A stretch of DNA of 64,000 nucleotides from Lysobacter sp. BMK333-48F3 (GCF_019733395.1 NZ_JAIHOO010000001.1:1922001-1986000); one strand, 5' to 3'. Positions 1 through 8,024 are shown, counted from the first letter of the stretch. The notes: generated by a model from the sequence alone, not told the origin. Made by a program: numbers and translations.

Positions 1-297
1 CCGGCTGCCGCCGCGGACCTGGCCGCTGCGGTGCGCGCCTTGTCGGCCGTCGCCACCGACGCGCCGGGCGCGAAGTCCGATCCGGCCACGCGCTTCCATG
101 CCCTGGCGCTGGCGTATGCGCAGTGCCGTCGCGAACCGAATGCGAGCCATCGTGCCGCCTTCGCCGCCGCCCGTACCGCGGTCGGCGAGTTGCGCCCCTG
201 GCGGGCGCGTCTGAGTCGCGATTGGTCCCGTCGTTGCGGTACCGCGGGGGTAGGAGCGGCGCCAGCCGCGACCGCGTTACGGCCGATCGCGCGGTAA
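1..297 (+). CDS. 3' end of an unrecognised protein (partial)
   Basis: Frame 1 is open from the first base to a TAA at 295-297, giving 98 residues that lack an amino terminus. The readable part is Ala/Arg-rich and probably helical, with no motif I recognise. The last 15 or so residues are encoded by a GTAG-type REP element that begins at base 250, so the native C-terminus has apparently been replaced or extended by the repeat. It could also be a non-coding open frame in GC-rich DNA. The gene would start left of the window. Confidence 0.35.
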   Translation, partial: PAAAADLAAAVRALSAVATDAPGAKSDPATRFHALALAYAQCRREPNASHRAAFAAARTAVGELRPWRARLSRDWSRRCGTAGVGAAPAATALRPIAR

Positions 298-403
298 CAC
301 CGATGGCTGATGACCTCGTCGGCTCCATGCAATGGCGCCGCGGCGGATGCATCGCGGTCGCGGCTGGTGACCGAAGGAAATCCCCGTGGGACGCCACTCC
401 TAC
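250..403. repeat. Inverted pair of GTAG-type REP sequences
   Basis: A plus-strand REP (GTAGGAGCGGCGCCAGCCGC) starts at 250 and a minus-strand copy ends at 403 (GTAGGAGTGGCGTCC read on the minus strand). The minus-strand copy continues into a tail, CACGGGGATTTCCTTCGG, that recurs at about 49620. The head-to-head pair with about 150 bp between ends matches the other pairs at 10969, 13564 and 49694. Such palindromes are typical of Lysobacteraceae genomes and are normally mobilised by RAYT transposases, none of which is present here. Confidence 0.8.
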
Positions 404-518
404 CCTTTGAGGCGCAGAGAGCGGCTTTGCGACCGTCATGTCAGGTTCTGCCGCCTGCGCTCGTACCCCTCGATACCGCGGCCGGATGCCGCGGTCATCC
501 ATACGAGGAGTCACGATC

Positions 519-2324
519 ATGAATCTCAAGCCTACCCCCGCCCCCGCCCCCGCCCCCGCCATCGCTGCGCCGCGGCGCTGGCGCCGCCAGCTGCCGCTGG
601 CCGCCGCCGCGCTGGCCCTTGCCTGCGCCGCAGTGTGCGCCCCGGCCGCCGCGCAGGAGCGTTCCACCTTGTCGTCGTTCGCGCCGGCGGTCTATGCCGA
701 CGGCCTGCTGCGCCAATACCTGGTCAAGAACGGCCGCATCTACCTGCGCACCGAGCCGAACTGGAACGACTGGCAGAACATCTCCGCCGCCTTCAACGGC
801 AGCCGCCTGGTCGGTTCGGGCGAGATCACCGCGTTCGACGCCGAGCGCTACAGCGACGGCCTGCTGCGCCAGTTCCTGACCCGCGGCGGCCATGTCTACC
901 GGCGCATCCAGGCCGGCGTCGACAACTGGCATGCCTGGGAGAACATCGACAGCGCCTTCCCGGGCACCGGCGACGCGCGCATCACCTCGTTCTCGGTCGC
1001 GGTCTACCCCGACGGACTGCAGCGCCAGTTCCTGGTCCGCGGCGGCAGCCTGTATCGCCGCACCCAGACCGCGGCCGGCGGTTGGCCGGCCTGGGAGGAC
1101 ATCAGCGCGGTGGTGCACGCCGCCTGCGGCTCGGAAAGCCCGATCACTTCGTTCCACTCGGCCCCGTACCAGGACGGCAAACTGCGCCAGTTCGTGGTCT
1201 GCGGCAACCAGGTGCTGCGCCGCACCGAGCCGAACTGGAATACCTGGGAAAACGTCAGCGGCTTGTTCGCCGGCGTCGGCCGCTCGGCCGATCCGCGCGT
1301 CGACGAGCCGATCCACAAGCGGGTGATGGTGATCGAGTACAACCCGACCATCGAGTACCGCCTGAGCGGCGAGCGCATCGACCTGCCGCTGAACCGTGCG
1401 ATGGGCTGGCGCGATCCGCGCGTGCTGGAGCAGCAGTACATCGAGTTCCTGGAGCAGGCCAGCGAGCAGGTGGTGCAGTACACCGTCGCCGAGCACCTGC
1501 GCCTGGACGCGTTCCCGCCACGCACCCGCAACCCGGTCTATGACGACGAAAGCTATCAGCGCTGCATGGCCGACCGGCCGCACAGTTGTCCGCGCGAGGA
1601 GGACTTCGACTACGTCGCCGCGCTGCGCGAGCACGGCGTGTGCGAACGCGCCAACCGCTACGAGATCGACGAACTGTGGCTGTGGGGCGGGCCGTACTTC
1701 GGCTTCTGGGAGGCCAACATGACCGGCCCGGGCGCATTCGACACCAACGGCGCGCCGATCCCGCACACCCTGACCGGCTGCAACGTCAAGCTCAACATCA
1801 TGGGCTTCAACTACGAGCGCGAGCCCGAGCGCATGCTCGAGGACATGGGCCATCGGGTCGAGGGCACGATGGAGCACCGCTTCGGCCAGTGGCGCAACAC
1901 CTACGGTCCGCCGCCGCAGCAGGCGATCCCCGGGCCGAACCCGCTGGAGCGTTTCACCATGCGCGGCTTCGACGTCGGCACCGCCGCCTGCGGCAACATC
2001 CACGGCAGTCTCAACACGCCGGTGTTCGATCCCAACAACTGGTGGGGCTACGACTTCACCAATCCGCATCGCGAGCCGAACACCTGCGACGACTGGGAGC
2101 GCTATCCGGACCTGACCGGCGCGGTCACGGTCGACAACTGCAGCAAGTGGGGCGGCCCGCGCTGCAGCTTCCCCGACGGCTACGCCGCCGCCGACCGCGG
2201 CTGGCACCTGTACTGGCTCGGCAAGATCCCCAACTTCGTCGGCAGTTACGGCGGCGCGCACAACGATTGGTGGTGGTACGTGCTGGACTGGGACGCGGCG
2301 GCGGCGACGCCGCCGGGGCGCTGA
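519..2324 (+). CDS. Secreted protein with four-blade PLL-like beta-propeller and a conserved C-terminal domain
   Basis: 601 residues. The start at 519 is chosen because GAGGAG lies 10 bases upstream and a signal peptide follows directly: Pro/Ala-rich n-region, RRWRRQ, hydrophobic core, cleavage near AAA|QE around residue 46. Residues about 50-255 hold four repeats of about 52 residues, each with a core like DGLLRQFLxxGGxxYRR followed by W..WENI, resembling the blades of PLL-type lectin propellers. Residues about 265-600 form a Trp/Cys/His-rich domain including GHRVEGTMEH, GGPYFGFWEANM and several Asn-Trp-Trp stretches; I do not recognise it. It is probably a secreted carbohydrate-binding protein whose C-terminal half may be enzymatic. 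The gene is monocistronic and its REP-rich upstream region shows no clear promoter. Confidence 0.8.
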   Translation: MNLKPTPAPAPAPAIAAPRRWRRQLPLAAAALALACAAVCAPAAAQERSTLSSFAPAVYADGLLRQYLVKNGRIYLRTEPNWNDWQNISAAFNGSRLVGSGEITAFDAERYSDGLLRQFLTRGGHVYRRIQAGVDNWHAWENIDSAFPGTGDARITSFSVAVYPDGLQRQFLVRGGSLYRRTQTAAGGWPAWEDISAVVHAACGSESPITSFHSAPYQDGKLRQFVVCGNQVLRRTEPNWNTWENVSGLFAGVGRSADPRVDEPIHKRVMVIEYNPTIEYRLSGERIDLPLNRAMGWRDPRVLEQQYIEFLEQASEQVVQYTVAEHLRLDAFPPRTRNPVYDDESYQRCMADRPHSCPREEDFDYVAALREHGVCERANRYEIDELWLWGGPYFGFWEANMTGPGAFDTNGAPIPHTLTGCNVKLNIMGFNYEREPERMLEDMGHRVEGTMEHRFGQWRNTYGPPPQQAIPGPNPLERFTMRGFDVGTAACGNIHGSLNTPVFDPNNWWGYDFTNPHREPNTCDDWERYPDLTGAVTVDNCSKWGGPRCSFPDGYAAADRGWHLYWLGKIPNFVGSYGGAHNDWWWYVLDWDAAAATPPGR

Positions 2325-2338
2325 GGGAAAGCGACGAA

Positions 2339-2371
2339 GACGAACCGGCGGCGACTGAGCGCCGGTTCGTC
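2339..2371 (+). terminator. Hairpin between convergent genes
   Basis: A perfect 12-bp stem (GACGAACCGGCG / CGCCGGTTCGTC) with a 9-base loop follows the propeller gene and precedes the end of the minus-strand YjbR-like gene. There is no T tract, so it may be a weak or factor-assisted terminator. Confidence 0.5.
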
Positions 2372-2387
2372 ATGTCTGCGAGCGGCC

Positions 2388-2795
2388 TCAGCCGCGCTCC
2401 ACCAGCGCCGCCAGCTTCTTCGGCGCCAGCACGCAATAGCTTTCGGCGAGCAGGTCGGCGACCTCGTCCCAATCGGTGCCGGCGTCCAGGGCCAGGCCGA
2501 CGATGTTGGCGAACCACACCGGCCGGAAGAACGGCGCGCGCCTGAAGCGCGGCGCGTCGGCGCGCGCCTGCGGCAGGCGGAAGGTCAGCACGGTCAGCGG
2601 CCCGGGATGGCCGGCCGCCTGCGCATAGGCCGGCGGCCAGCCGTCGGCGATGGCGACGACATGGGCGAAATTCTTCTTGCCGACCATCCAGCGCGTACCG
2701 GTCCAGGCGGGTTCTTCCCAGGCTTCCGGCAGGCCCAGGCAGATCGCCGACAGGCGGGCGACGGTGGCGGCGGCGACTTGCGAACGCTCGGCCAT
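2388..2795 (-). CDS. MmcQ/YjbR family protein
   Basis: 135 residues, the usual length for the small MmcQ/YjbR (DUF419) family with a cytosolic CyaY-like fold. The family signature is visible: CLGLPEAWEEPAW near the N-terminus, then GKKNFAHV, and the C-terminal part ADLLAESYCVLAPKKL. The molecular function is not established for the family, although some members are labelled DNA-binding. It stands alone: it converges with the propeller gene, and its start faces a large perfect stem-loop at 2807-2850. Confidence 0.85.
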   Translation of the reverse strand: MAERSQVAAATVARLSAICLGLPEAWEEPAWTGTRWMVGKKNFAHVVAIADGWPPAYAQAAGHPGPLTVLTFRLPQARADAPRFRRAPFFRPVWFANIVGLALDAGTDWDEVADLLAESYCVLAPKKLAALVERG

Positions 2796-2806
2796 GGCGG
2801 AGGGAC

Positions 2807-2850
2807 CAGGGACGGAGGGGGTTAAGCGAGCTTAACCCCCTCCGTCCCTG
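2807..2850. repeat. Perfect 20-bp stem-loop of a recurring family
   Basis: The arms are CAGGGACGGAGGGGGTTAAG (2807-2826) and its exact reverse complement (2831-2850), with a four-base loop. It lies between the start of the YjbR-like gene and the end of the minus-strand lipoprotein gene. A close relative with a perfect 19-bp stem is at 47771-47812, and single arms occur at about 5405-5421 and 50268-50287. It lacks a T tract. It is probably a mobile palindrome that may also act as a terminator. Confidence 0.85.
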
Positions 2851-2869
2851 TAGGTGCCTGCAGGTGGCG

Positions 2870-3163
2870 CTACAACTCCTCGGCGGTCGCCTCGCGCGCG
2901 CAGCAGTAGCTGTAGAAGCCGGTGCTCATGGCCTTGGTGTACACCAGGTGGCCGTACTTGAGGTGGCTGTCGCCCGCGCAGGTGTAGGTGAACCTGGCCA
3001 GCAACTGCTCGTCGCTGCCGCGCAGCGTTTGGGTCGACGCGAGTTCCTGCAGCCGGCAGCCCGGATAGAGGCGGCCGATGTCCATGTCGACGGCCTTGGA
3101 GTCGACCCGGGCGCAGCCGGCGAGCAGGCAGGCGCAGGCGAGCGGTACGAGCATTCGGTCCAT
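2870..3163 (-). CDS. Small lipoprotein, function unknown
   Basis: 97 residues from ATG at 3163 (an in-frame ATG at 3154 is possible; AAGAGA lies just upstream of the first). The N-terminus is a lipoprotein signal with lipobox LLAGC, so the mature protein should be lipid-anchored in the envelope. The remaining 80 residues contain four or more Cys (GCRLQEL, TYTCAGDSHLKYGH, YSYCCAREA), consistent with disulfides in the periplasm. I know no family for it. It is followed by the stem-loop at 2807-2850 and transcribed away from the gene at 3470. Confidence 0.65.
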   Translation of the reverse strand: MDRMLVPLACACLLAGCARVDSKAVDMDIGRLYPGCRLQELASTQTLRGSDEQLLARFTYTCAGDSHLKYGHLVYTKAMSTGFYSYCCAREATAEEL

Positions 3164-3469
3164 GAGTCTCTTCGCTGAAGTCGGGCAGGGCCGTCGCTTC
3201 CGTAACGGCCGCTGGCGAGGGTAGCAGACGGCGTTGCGCACGCAGGCGGCCATGGCGACCGACCGGGTCGCCGCCGGGCCGCGTGGACCGGCGCCCCGGC
3301 CGATGCAGACCGATCCAGGCCGATACGATTGCGACCGCCGCCTCGCCGGGCGCGCGACGCTGCGCGCACAACGCCGCAGGCGGCGCCGGCGCCGATTGTG
3401 GTTGCCGCAGGTGCGTGTTCCAGTCGCCGCACGCTCTCCATCCCGGAGGGCTTTCAAGGAGGAAACACG
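3164..3469. other. Divergent intergenic region
   Basis: About 305 bases between the start of the minus-strand lipoprotein and the plus-strand secreted protein. It must hold both promoters, but I cannot point to convincing -35/-10 pairs. Apart from the strong ribosome-binding site AAGGAGGAAA at 3456-3465 in front of the plus-strand gene I see no gene or repeat. Confidence 0.5.
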
Positions 3470-3877
3470 ATGAATCGTACGATTCCGACCGCGCTGGCCG
3501 CGGCGATGCTGGTAGCGGTTTGCGGCGCGGCCCAGGCCGGCCTGAAGTCCAATGTCCCGGTCACGGTCGAGAACAACGCCCAGGGCAACGCATTCCGCGC
3601 CTACGGCATGCTCGGCACCGCGCGCAACAGCGCCGACGGCAACCAGGTGATCGGTTGCGGCATCAGCGTCGTCGGTACCGGCAGCGCGGGCGCGGTGTGC
3701 GAGGCGCAGAACTCGGGCGGGCGCTACGTGCGCTGCATCACCTACAACGCCGCCATGATCTCGGCGGTGCAGAGCGTCGAGGCGGATTCCTATATCGAAT
3801 TCACCTTCGATGCCCAGGAAAACTGCACCAGCCTCTATGTCGCCAACAGCTCGTCCAACGCGGTCAAGCAGCCCTGA
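3470..3877 (+). CDS. Small secreted protein, function unknown
   Basis: 135 residues starting at the ATG that follows an unusually good ribosome-binding site (AAGGAGGAAACACG). A Sec signal peptide with cleavage near GAAQA|GLK is clear. The mature part, about 110 residues, contains four Cys (GCGIS, VCEAQ, RCITY, NCTSLYV) that could form two disulfides, and is predicted beta-rich. I do not recognise a family. It appears monocistronic, and the strong ribosome-binding site suggests it is well expressed. Confidence 0.75.
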   Translation: MNRTIPTALAAAMLVAVCGAAQAGLKSNVPVTVENNAQGNAFRAYGMLGTARNSADGNQVIGCGISVVGTGSAGAVCEAQNSGGRYVRCITYNAAMISAVQSVEADSYIEFTFDAQENCTSLYVANSSSNAVKQP

Positions 3878-3986
3878 TCCGTGCCGGCGCCGCCGTCCGG
3901 CGGCGCCGGCCTTGGCTGCGCTGCCGGCCGCGGCGGTCGCCGAATCCGGCCCGCACGGATGCCGGGCGGAGCCCGTGTCGCCCGCA

Positions 3987-4400
3987 TCAGCACGGGTCGT
4001 AAGTCCTCACCTCGATGTTGTGGCCGTCGAGGTCGTGGAAGTACAGCGCCTCGCCCCAACCGCGCGCGCCGTACTGCGCCGCGGCCCGGCCGTCGCGCAC
4101 GAACGGGCCGCCGCCGTGGCCGATGCGCAGCGTGCGCAATCGCGTGCGCACCGCTTCGAAGCCGGCGCGATCGGTATGCAGGGCGAGGTGGGCGGGGTCC
4201 CTGGGCGCCTGCGGCAGCAGATCGATCACGCAGTCCGGCGCCAGGCGCAGGGCGAGGAACGGCGATTCGCCGCGCTCCGCGGCCAGCCCCAGCGTGCGCC
4301 GGTAGAACTGCGCCGACGCCTCGGGATCGGCGACGCGCAGGATCAGATGGTCGAGCCGCAACCGGCCGGCCCCATGGTTTTTGTCGATAGAAGCGGACAT
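3987..4400 (-). CDS. VOC (glyoxalase/bleomycin-resistance fold) family protein
   Basis: 137 residues from ATG at 4400 (ATG at 4409 gives 140). The beta-alpha-beta-beta-beta modules of the vicinal oxygen chelate fold show as LRLDHLILRVADPEASAQFY and YFHDLDGHNIEVRTY: the first His (DHLIL) and the late Glu (NIEV) fit the usual metal ligands, and a middle His is present at HLALHTD. Substrate unknown; members include glyoxalases, dioxygenases and resistance proteins. It is divergent from the LysR-type regulator at 4520 with about 120 bp between, a common arrangement when the regulator controls its neighbour. Confidence 0.85.
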   Translation of the reverse strand: MSASIDKNHGAGRLRLDHLILRVADPEASAQFYRRTLGLAAERGESPFLALRLAPDCVIDLLPQAPRDPAHLALHTDRAGFEAVRTRLRTLRIGHGGGPFVRDGRAAAQYGARGWGEALYFHDLDGHNIEVRTYDPC

Positions 4401-4519
4401 CGGTCGCATCGGCGGCTTGGTCGGGAGCCGCGGTCGTGACAGTCTAGGAAGCGGCCGTCGCGATCGCAGTCGACGATTCGGCATGCCGGGCCTACGCAAA
4501 CGCATGAGCGGGTTGGACG

Positions 4520-5428
4520 ATGTCGATCGATTGGGACGACCTCAAGACCGTATTGGCGATCGCGCGCCACGGCACGCTGAGCGCGGCCGCGCGTGCGCTC
4601 GGCACCAGCCAGCCCACGGTCGGACGGCGGCTGGAAGCGCTGGAACAGCGCCTGGGGGCGAAACTGTTCGATCGCGAAGCGATCGGGCTGCGCGCCACCG
4701 CGCTCGGCCACTCGCTGCTGGAGGGCCTGGAGCAGATGGACTCCGGCGCATCGGCGGTGCAGCGCCAGGTCGCCGCGCGCGATACCGGCCTGTCGGGCGA
4801 GATCCGGGTGACCAGCCTGGACTGGCTCGGCGACGAGGTAGTCGCGCCGATGCTGGCGCGCTTCGGCGCGATGCATCCCGGGCTGGAGATCGAGCTGAGC
4901 AACGACACCCGGGTCTATAACCTGGCCCGGCGCGAAGCCGATCTGGCGTTGCGCTTCGGCGCCTTCACCCAGGAAAACCTGATCGAGCGCCGGGTCGCCG
5001 ATGTCGCCTATGCCTTGTACGCCAGCGACGACTATCTGCAGCGGCACGGCCGGCCCGAACCCGGTGACGGTTTCGCCGGCCATGCGCTGGCCTATCTGGA
5101 CCGCGCCGCCGGCGAGGTGCCGCACGAGCAGTGGTTGCCGCCGCTCGCGCATTCGGCGCGCACGGTGCTGCGCTGCAACGGCCTGCGCGCGCATCTGGCC
5201 GCGGTGCGCACCGGCGCGGCGATGGCGGTGCTGCCCTGCCTGCTCGGCGAGCGCGAACCGTCGCTGCAGCGCGTGGCCCTGGCGCAGGCGATGCCGTTGC
5301 GCCCGGTGCGGCTGGGCTTTCACTCCGACTTGCGCGACACCCCGCGGATCCGCGCCCTGGTCGACTTCATGGTGGCGCAGTTCGCCGAACTGGCCGGCGA
5401 ACTGAACCCCCTGCGTCCCTGTCGATAG
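4520..5428 (+). CDS. LysR-family transcriptional regulator
   Basis: 302 residues, normal for LysR. The N-terminal winged helix-turn-helix is clear (DWDDLKTVLAIARHGTLSAA, SQPTVGRRLEALEQRLGAKLF), followed by the linker helix and a substrate-binding domain (about 95-300). The inducer is unknown. It is divergent from the VOC gene at 3987-4400 and 14 bp upstream of the cyclotransferase-like gene, so either may be its target. The last residues (ELNPLRPCR) are encoded by DNA that matches one arm of the stem-loop family seen at 2807-2850, suggesting the repeat landed on the 3' end and now supplies the stop codon. Confidence 0.9.
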   Translation: MSIDWDDLKTVLAIARHGTLSAAARALGTSQPTVGRRLEALEQRLGAKLFDREAIGLRATALGHSLLEGLEQMDSGASAVQRQVAARDTGLSGEIRVTSLDWLGDEVVAPMLARFGAMHPGLEIELSNDTRVYNLARREADLALRFGAFTQENLIERRVADVAYALYASDDYLQRHGRPEPGDGFAGHALAYLDRAAGEVPHEQWLPPLAHSARTVLRCNGLRAHLAAVRTGAAMAVLPCLLGEREPSLQRVALAQAMPLRPVRLGFHSDLRDTPRIRALVDFMVAQFAELAGELNPLRPCR

Positions 5429-5442
5429 CTAGGGATAACGCG

Positions 5443-5916
5443 ATGACCCCGATCGATTTCGGCCCCGACGATCTGGCGCTGCTGCGCGCGCTCAACCGCT
5501 TGCGCGGCCGAGGCGTCTCCGCCGAGCGCGAGGCGCTGGAGCAGCGGCTCGAACGCCGCTTCGGCGCCGACACGCGCCTGGCGGTGTACGGCACGCTGGC
5601 GCCCGGCGAACCGAACGAACATCAGCTCAGCGCCCTGGCCGGGCACTGGTTCGGCGGCGGCGCGGTGCGCGGGCGCTTCGCCGCGCAGGGCTGGGGCGCC
5701 GCGCTCGGCTATCCGGCCCTGGATTGGTCCGAGGACGGGCCGCCGGTGCCGGTGCAGGTGTTCGTCTCGTCCGACTTGCCGCAGCACTGGCCGCGCCTGG
5801 ACGCGTTCGAGGGCGAGGAGTACCGGCGCATCCTGGTGCCGGTGCACGGCGCCGGCGGGGTGCTGGCGGTGGCCAATCTGTATGCCGCCGTGCAGGACGG
5901 CGGCCCGGGGCCTTGA
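5443..5916 (+). CDS. Gamma-glutamylcyclotransferase-like (AIG2/GGCT fold) protein
   Basis: 157 residues. The GGCT-like fold is recognisable from the N-terminal loop LAVYGTLAPGEPN, which binds the gamma-glutamyl or amine substrate, and the later RLDAFEGEEYRRILV, where the Glu in FEGEEY is the usual catalytic acid. About 45 helical residues precede the domain. The family cleaves gamma-glutamyl amines or peptides to 5-oxoproline, but many bacterial members are uncharacterised. It follows the LysR gene by 14 bp and is probably cotranscribed with it. Confidence 0.8.
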   Translation: MTPIDFGPDDLALLRALNRLRGRGVSAEREALEQRLERRFGADTRLAVYGTLAPGEPNEHQLSALAGHWFGGGAVRGRFAAQGWGAALGYPALDWSEDGPPVPVQVFVSSDLPQHWPRLDAFEGEEYRRILVPVHGAGGVLAVANLYAAVQDGGPGP

Positions 5917-5972
5917 GCCCTGGCGCCGATCGCCGGTACGGCGGGCGACGCGGGCGGATGCTACCGGACGGT

Positions 5973-6010
5973 TTCGATCGGCGGGTTCGATCGGTGGTTC
6001 GATTGGCGGG
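5973..6010. repeat. Short tandem repeat, about 13 bp x 3
   Basis: Three units of TTCGATCGGCGGG with slight variation run into the 3' end of the minus-strand dehydrogenase gene, whose stop codon is at 6012-6014. It lies in the 95-bp gap between convergent genes. Confidence 0.6.
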
Positions 6011-6011
6011 T

Positions 6012-6809
6012 TCAGTCGACCAGAAACCCGCTGGTCAGGTTGAGTATCGCGCCGGTCATCGCCGCCGCGCGCGGCGAGGCGGCGTAGACCGCGCTGCCGG
6101 CGATCTCGTCCAGGCCCGGCAAACGCTTGAGCACGGTGCCCTCGGCCGCTCCTTGCAGCATCGCTTCGATGCTCAGGCCGGCGGCGTCGGCCTGCGGCTG
6201 GAACACCTCGCGCGCATGCGAGCCGCGCGCCAGCGTTTCGGGGATGGCATGCGAACGCAGGCATACGGTGCGGACGCCGCGCGGGCCGAGTTCGCCGGCC
6301 AGGTGTCGCCACAGCGCCTCCACGCCGGCGCAGGCGACGCAATGGCCGAGGTAGCCCGGACCGGTCATGCGCGCCACCGGCGTGACGATCGTCATCAGCG
6401 CTCCGCCCGGGCGCAGGTGCCGCGCCGCGGCCTGGGCGATCAGGTAATGGCTGCGCAGATAGCGCTGCACCGGCAGTTCGAACTGCTCCAGGCTCAGTTC
6501 CGCCAACGCCACGCCTTGCACGTGCACGAAGCCGGCCGCGTTGAACACCGCGTCGATGCCGCCGGCGCGCGCGGCGACGGCGTCGGCGTGGCGATGGACG
6601 GCCTCAGGGTCGAGCACATCGACGCAGTCGGCTTCGGCCTGGCCGCCGTCGGCGGCGATCGCGGCGACCGCCGCGTCGAGCCGCTCGCGCCCGCGCGCAG
6701 CCAGGAACACCCGCGCGCCGGCGCTTGCGAACGCCCGCGCCACCGCGCCGCCGATCGCGCCGCTGCCGCCATAGACCAACGCCACCTTGCCTGCGAGTTC
6801 GCCTTGCAT
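6012..6809 (-). CDS. Short-chain dehydrogenase/reductase family protein with altered catalytic residues
   Basis: 265 residues, classical SDR length. The Rossmann nucleotide loop GGSGAIG (about 14-20) and the NAAG motif of the core (FNAAGFVHV) are intact, so NAD(P) binding is likely. In the catalytic segment the usual Ser-Tyr-x-x-x-Lys is replaced: aligning HCVACAGVEALW with the common YAASKAGVEAL puts His at the Tyr position, Cys at the Lys position and Thr at the Ser position. It may therefore have lost oxidoreductase activity or use different chemistry. It is divergent from ntrB with 156 bp between the starts. Confidence 0.85.
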   Translation of the reverse strand: MQGELAGKVALVYGGSGAIGGAVARAFASAGARVFLAARGRERLDAAVAAIAADGGQAEADCVDVLDPEAVHRHADAVAARAGGIDAVFNAAGFVHVQGVALAELSLEQFELPVQRYLRSHYLIAQAAARHLRPGGALMTIVTPVARMTGPGYLGHCVACAGVEALWRHLAGELGPRGVRTVCLRSHAIPETLARGSHAREVFQPQADAAGLSIEAMLQGAAEGTVLKRLPGLDEIAGSAVYAASPRAAAMTGAILNLTSGFLVD

Positions 6810-6948
6810 GCTTGCCTCCGCCGTGTCGGACAGGGTCGGTCGAGCGCCAGGGCCGAGCCGCGGCCCGCGCCGGTTCCCAGACCCTGCTTATAAGCCATCG
6901 GGCCGGGCCCGAAAGGAGCCGGCGGTAGCCGATTGAGGGCGACCGCTT

Positions 6949-6965
6949 TGCACTACTATGGTGCA
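6949..6965. promoter_or_regulatory. NtrC-type binding site
   Basis: TGCACTACTATGGTGCA matches the enterobacterial NtrC consensus TGCACCA-N3-TGGTGCA (TGCAC-N5-GGTGCA core). It ends one base before the ATG of ntrB. A site overlapping the start of ntrBC fits negative autoregulation, as at the E. coli glnL promoter. Confidence 0.75.
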
Positions 6966-8024
6966 ATGCCCTCCGACCCCCAGCCCGCCCCCGACCTGAG
7001 CCTGGACGGCCTGACCACGCCGATGGCCTGGACCGATCCGGCCGGGGCGATCGCCGGCTGCAATCTGGCGTTCTCGCGCTGGTTCGGGATCGGCGCGCGG
7101 CGCTTGATCGGCTGGCCGCTGTCGGGCCTGGACGCCGACGACGACGGCCGCCTGGCGCGGGCCCTGGCGCGCGCCGGCGGCGACGAAGCGCCGCTGCGGA
7201 TGCGCCGCCTGCGCCTGCGTTACGCCGGCGGGGAGGACCGTTTCGCCGATCTGTGGCTGAGCCGGCGCGACAGTGGCGGTTGGTTGCTGGAGGCGCACCC
7301 GGTCGACGAGTTCCCCGGCGACGACCCGGCCCTGCTGCTGCCTTCTGCGCTGTCGGCCTCGCTGAAGGGCCTGGCGCACGAACTGCGCAACCCGCTGGCC
7401 GGGTTGAAGGGCGCGGCCCAGTTGCTGGGGCGGCGCATCGACGACAGCGAGGGGCGCGAACTGGTCGAACTGATCGATAGCGAAGTCGAGCGCCTGGCCG
7501 CCCTGGTCGACCGGCTGCTGATCGCGACCCCGCCGCGGCCGCACGCGCCGCTCAACATCCACGCGGTGCTCGAACGGGTGCTGCGCCTGGCCGAGGCCGA
7601 CGCCGGCTGGGCGGTGCGGCTGGTGCGCGACTACGACCCCAGCCTGCCGGAGTTCTTCGGCGACGCCGACCGCTTGATGCAGGCGGTGTGGAACCTGGTG
7701 CGCAACGCGATCGAGGCCGGCGCCAGCCACGTCCATCTGCGCACCCGGATCGAGCACGGCGTGCGCATCGCCGACGCCGTGCATCCGATCGCCCTGCGCC
7801 TGGAGATCGTCGACGACGGCCGCGGCGTGCCGGAAGAACTGGCCGAACAATTGTTCCTGCCGCTGGTGTCCGGGCGCGCCGAAGGCAGCGGCCTGGGCCT
7901 GGCGCTGGCGCAGCTGGTCTCGCGCGAGCACCGCGGCTCGCTGGCCTATCGCTCGCGCCCGGGCCACACCGTTTTCACCCTGTTGCTGCCGATGCAGATC
8001 GACACCGAGGAGACGCGCCCGTGA
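6966..8024 (+). CDS. ntrB: Nitrogen regulation sensor histidine kinase NtrB
   Basis: 352 residues from ATG 6966; an in-frame TTG at 6933 is possible, but it would place the NtrC site inside the gene. An N-terminal PAS domain (about 15-120) is followed by a dimerisation/phosphoacceptor helix with HELRNPL (His138) and a HATPase_c domain with N box (NLVRNAIEAGA), G1 (DDGRGVP) and G2 (GSGLGLAL). There are no membrane segments, consistent with a cytosolic NtrB controlled by PII proteins. It phosphorylates NtrC under nitrogen limitation. The stop overlaps the ntrC start by four bases, indicating translational coupling. Confidence 0.92.
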   Translation: MPSDPQPAPDLSLDGLTTPMAWTDPAGAIAGCNLAFSRWFGIGARRLIGWPLSGLDADDDGRLARALARAGGDEAPLRMRRLRLRYAGGEDRFADLWLSRRDSGGWLLEAHPVDEFPGDDPALLLPSALSASLKGLAHELRNPLAGLKGAAQLLGRRIDDSEGRELVELIDSEVERLAALVDRLLIATPPRPHAPLNIHAVLERVLRLAEADAGWAVRLVRDYDPSLPEFFGDADRLMQAVWNLVRNAIEAGASHVHLRTRIEHGVRIADAVHPIALRLEIVDDGRGVPEELAEQLFLPLVSGRAEGSGLGLALAQLVSREHRGSLAYRSRPGHTVFTLLLPMQIDTEETRP

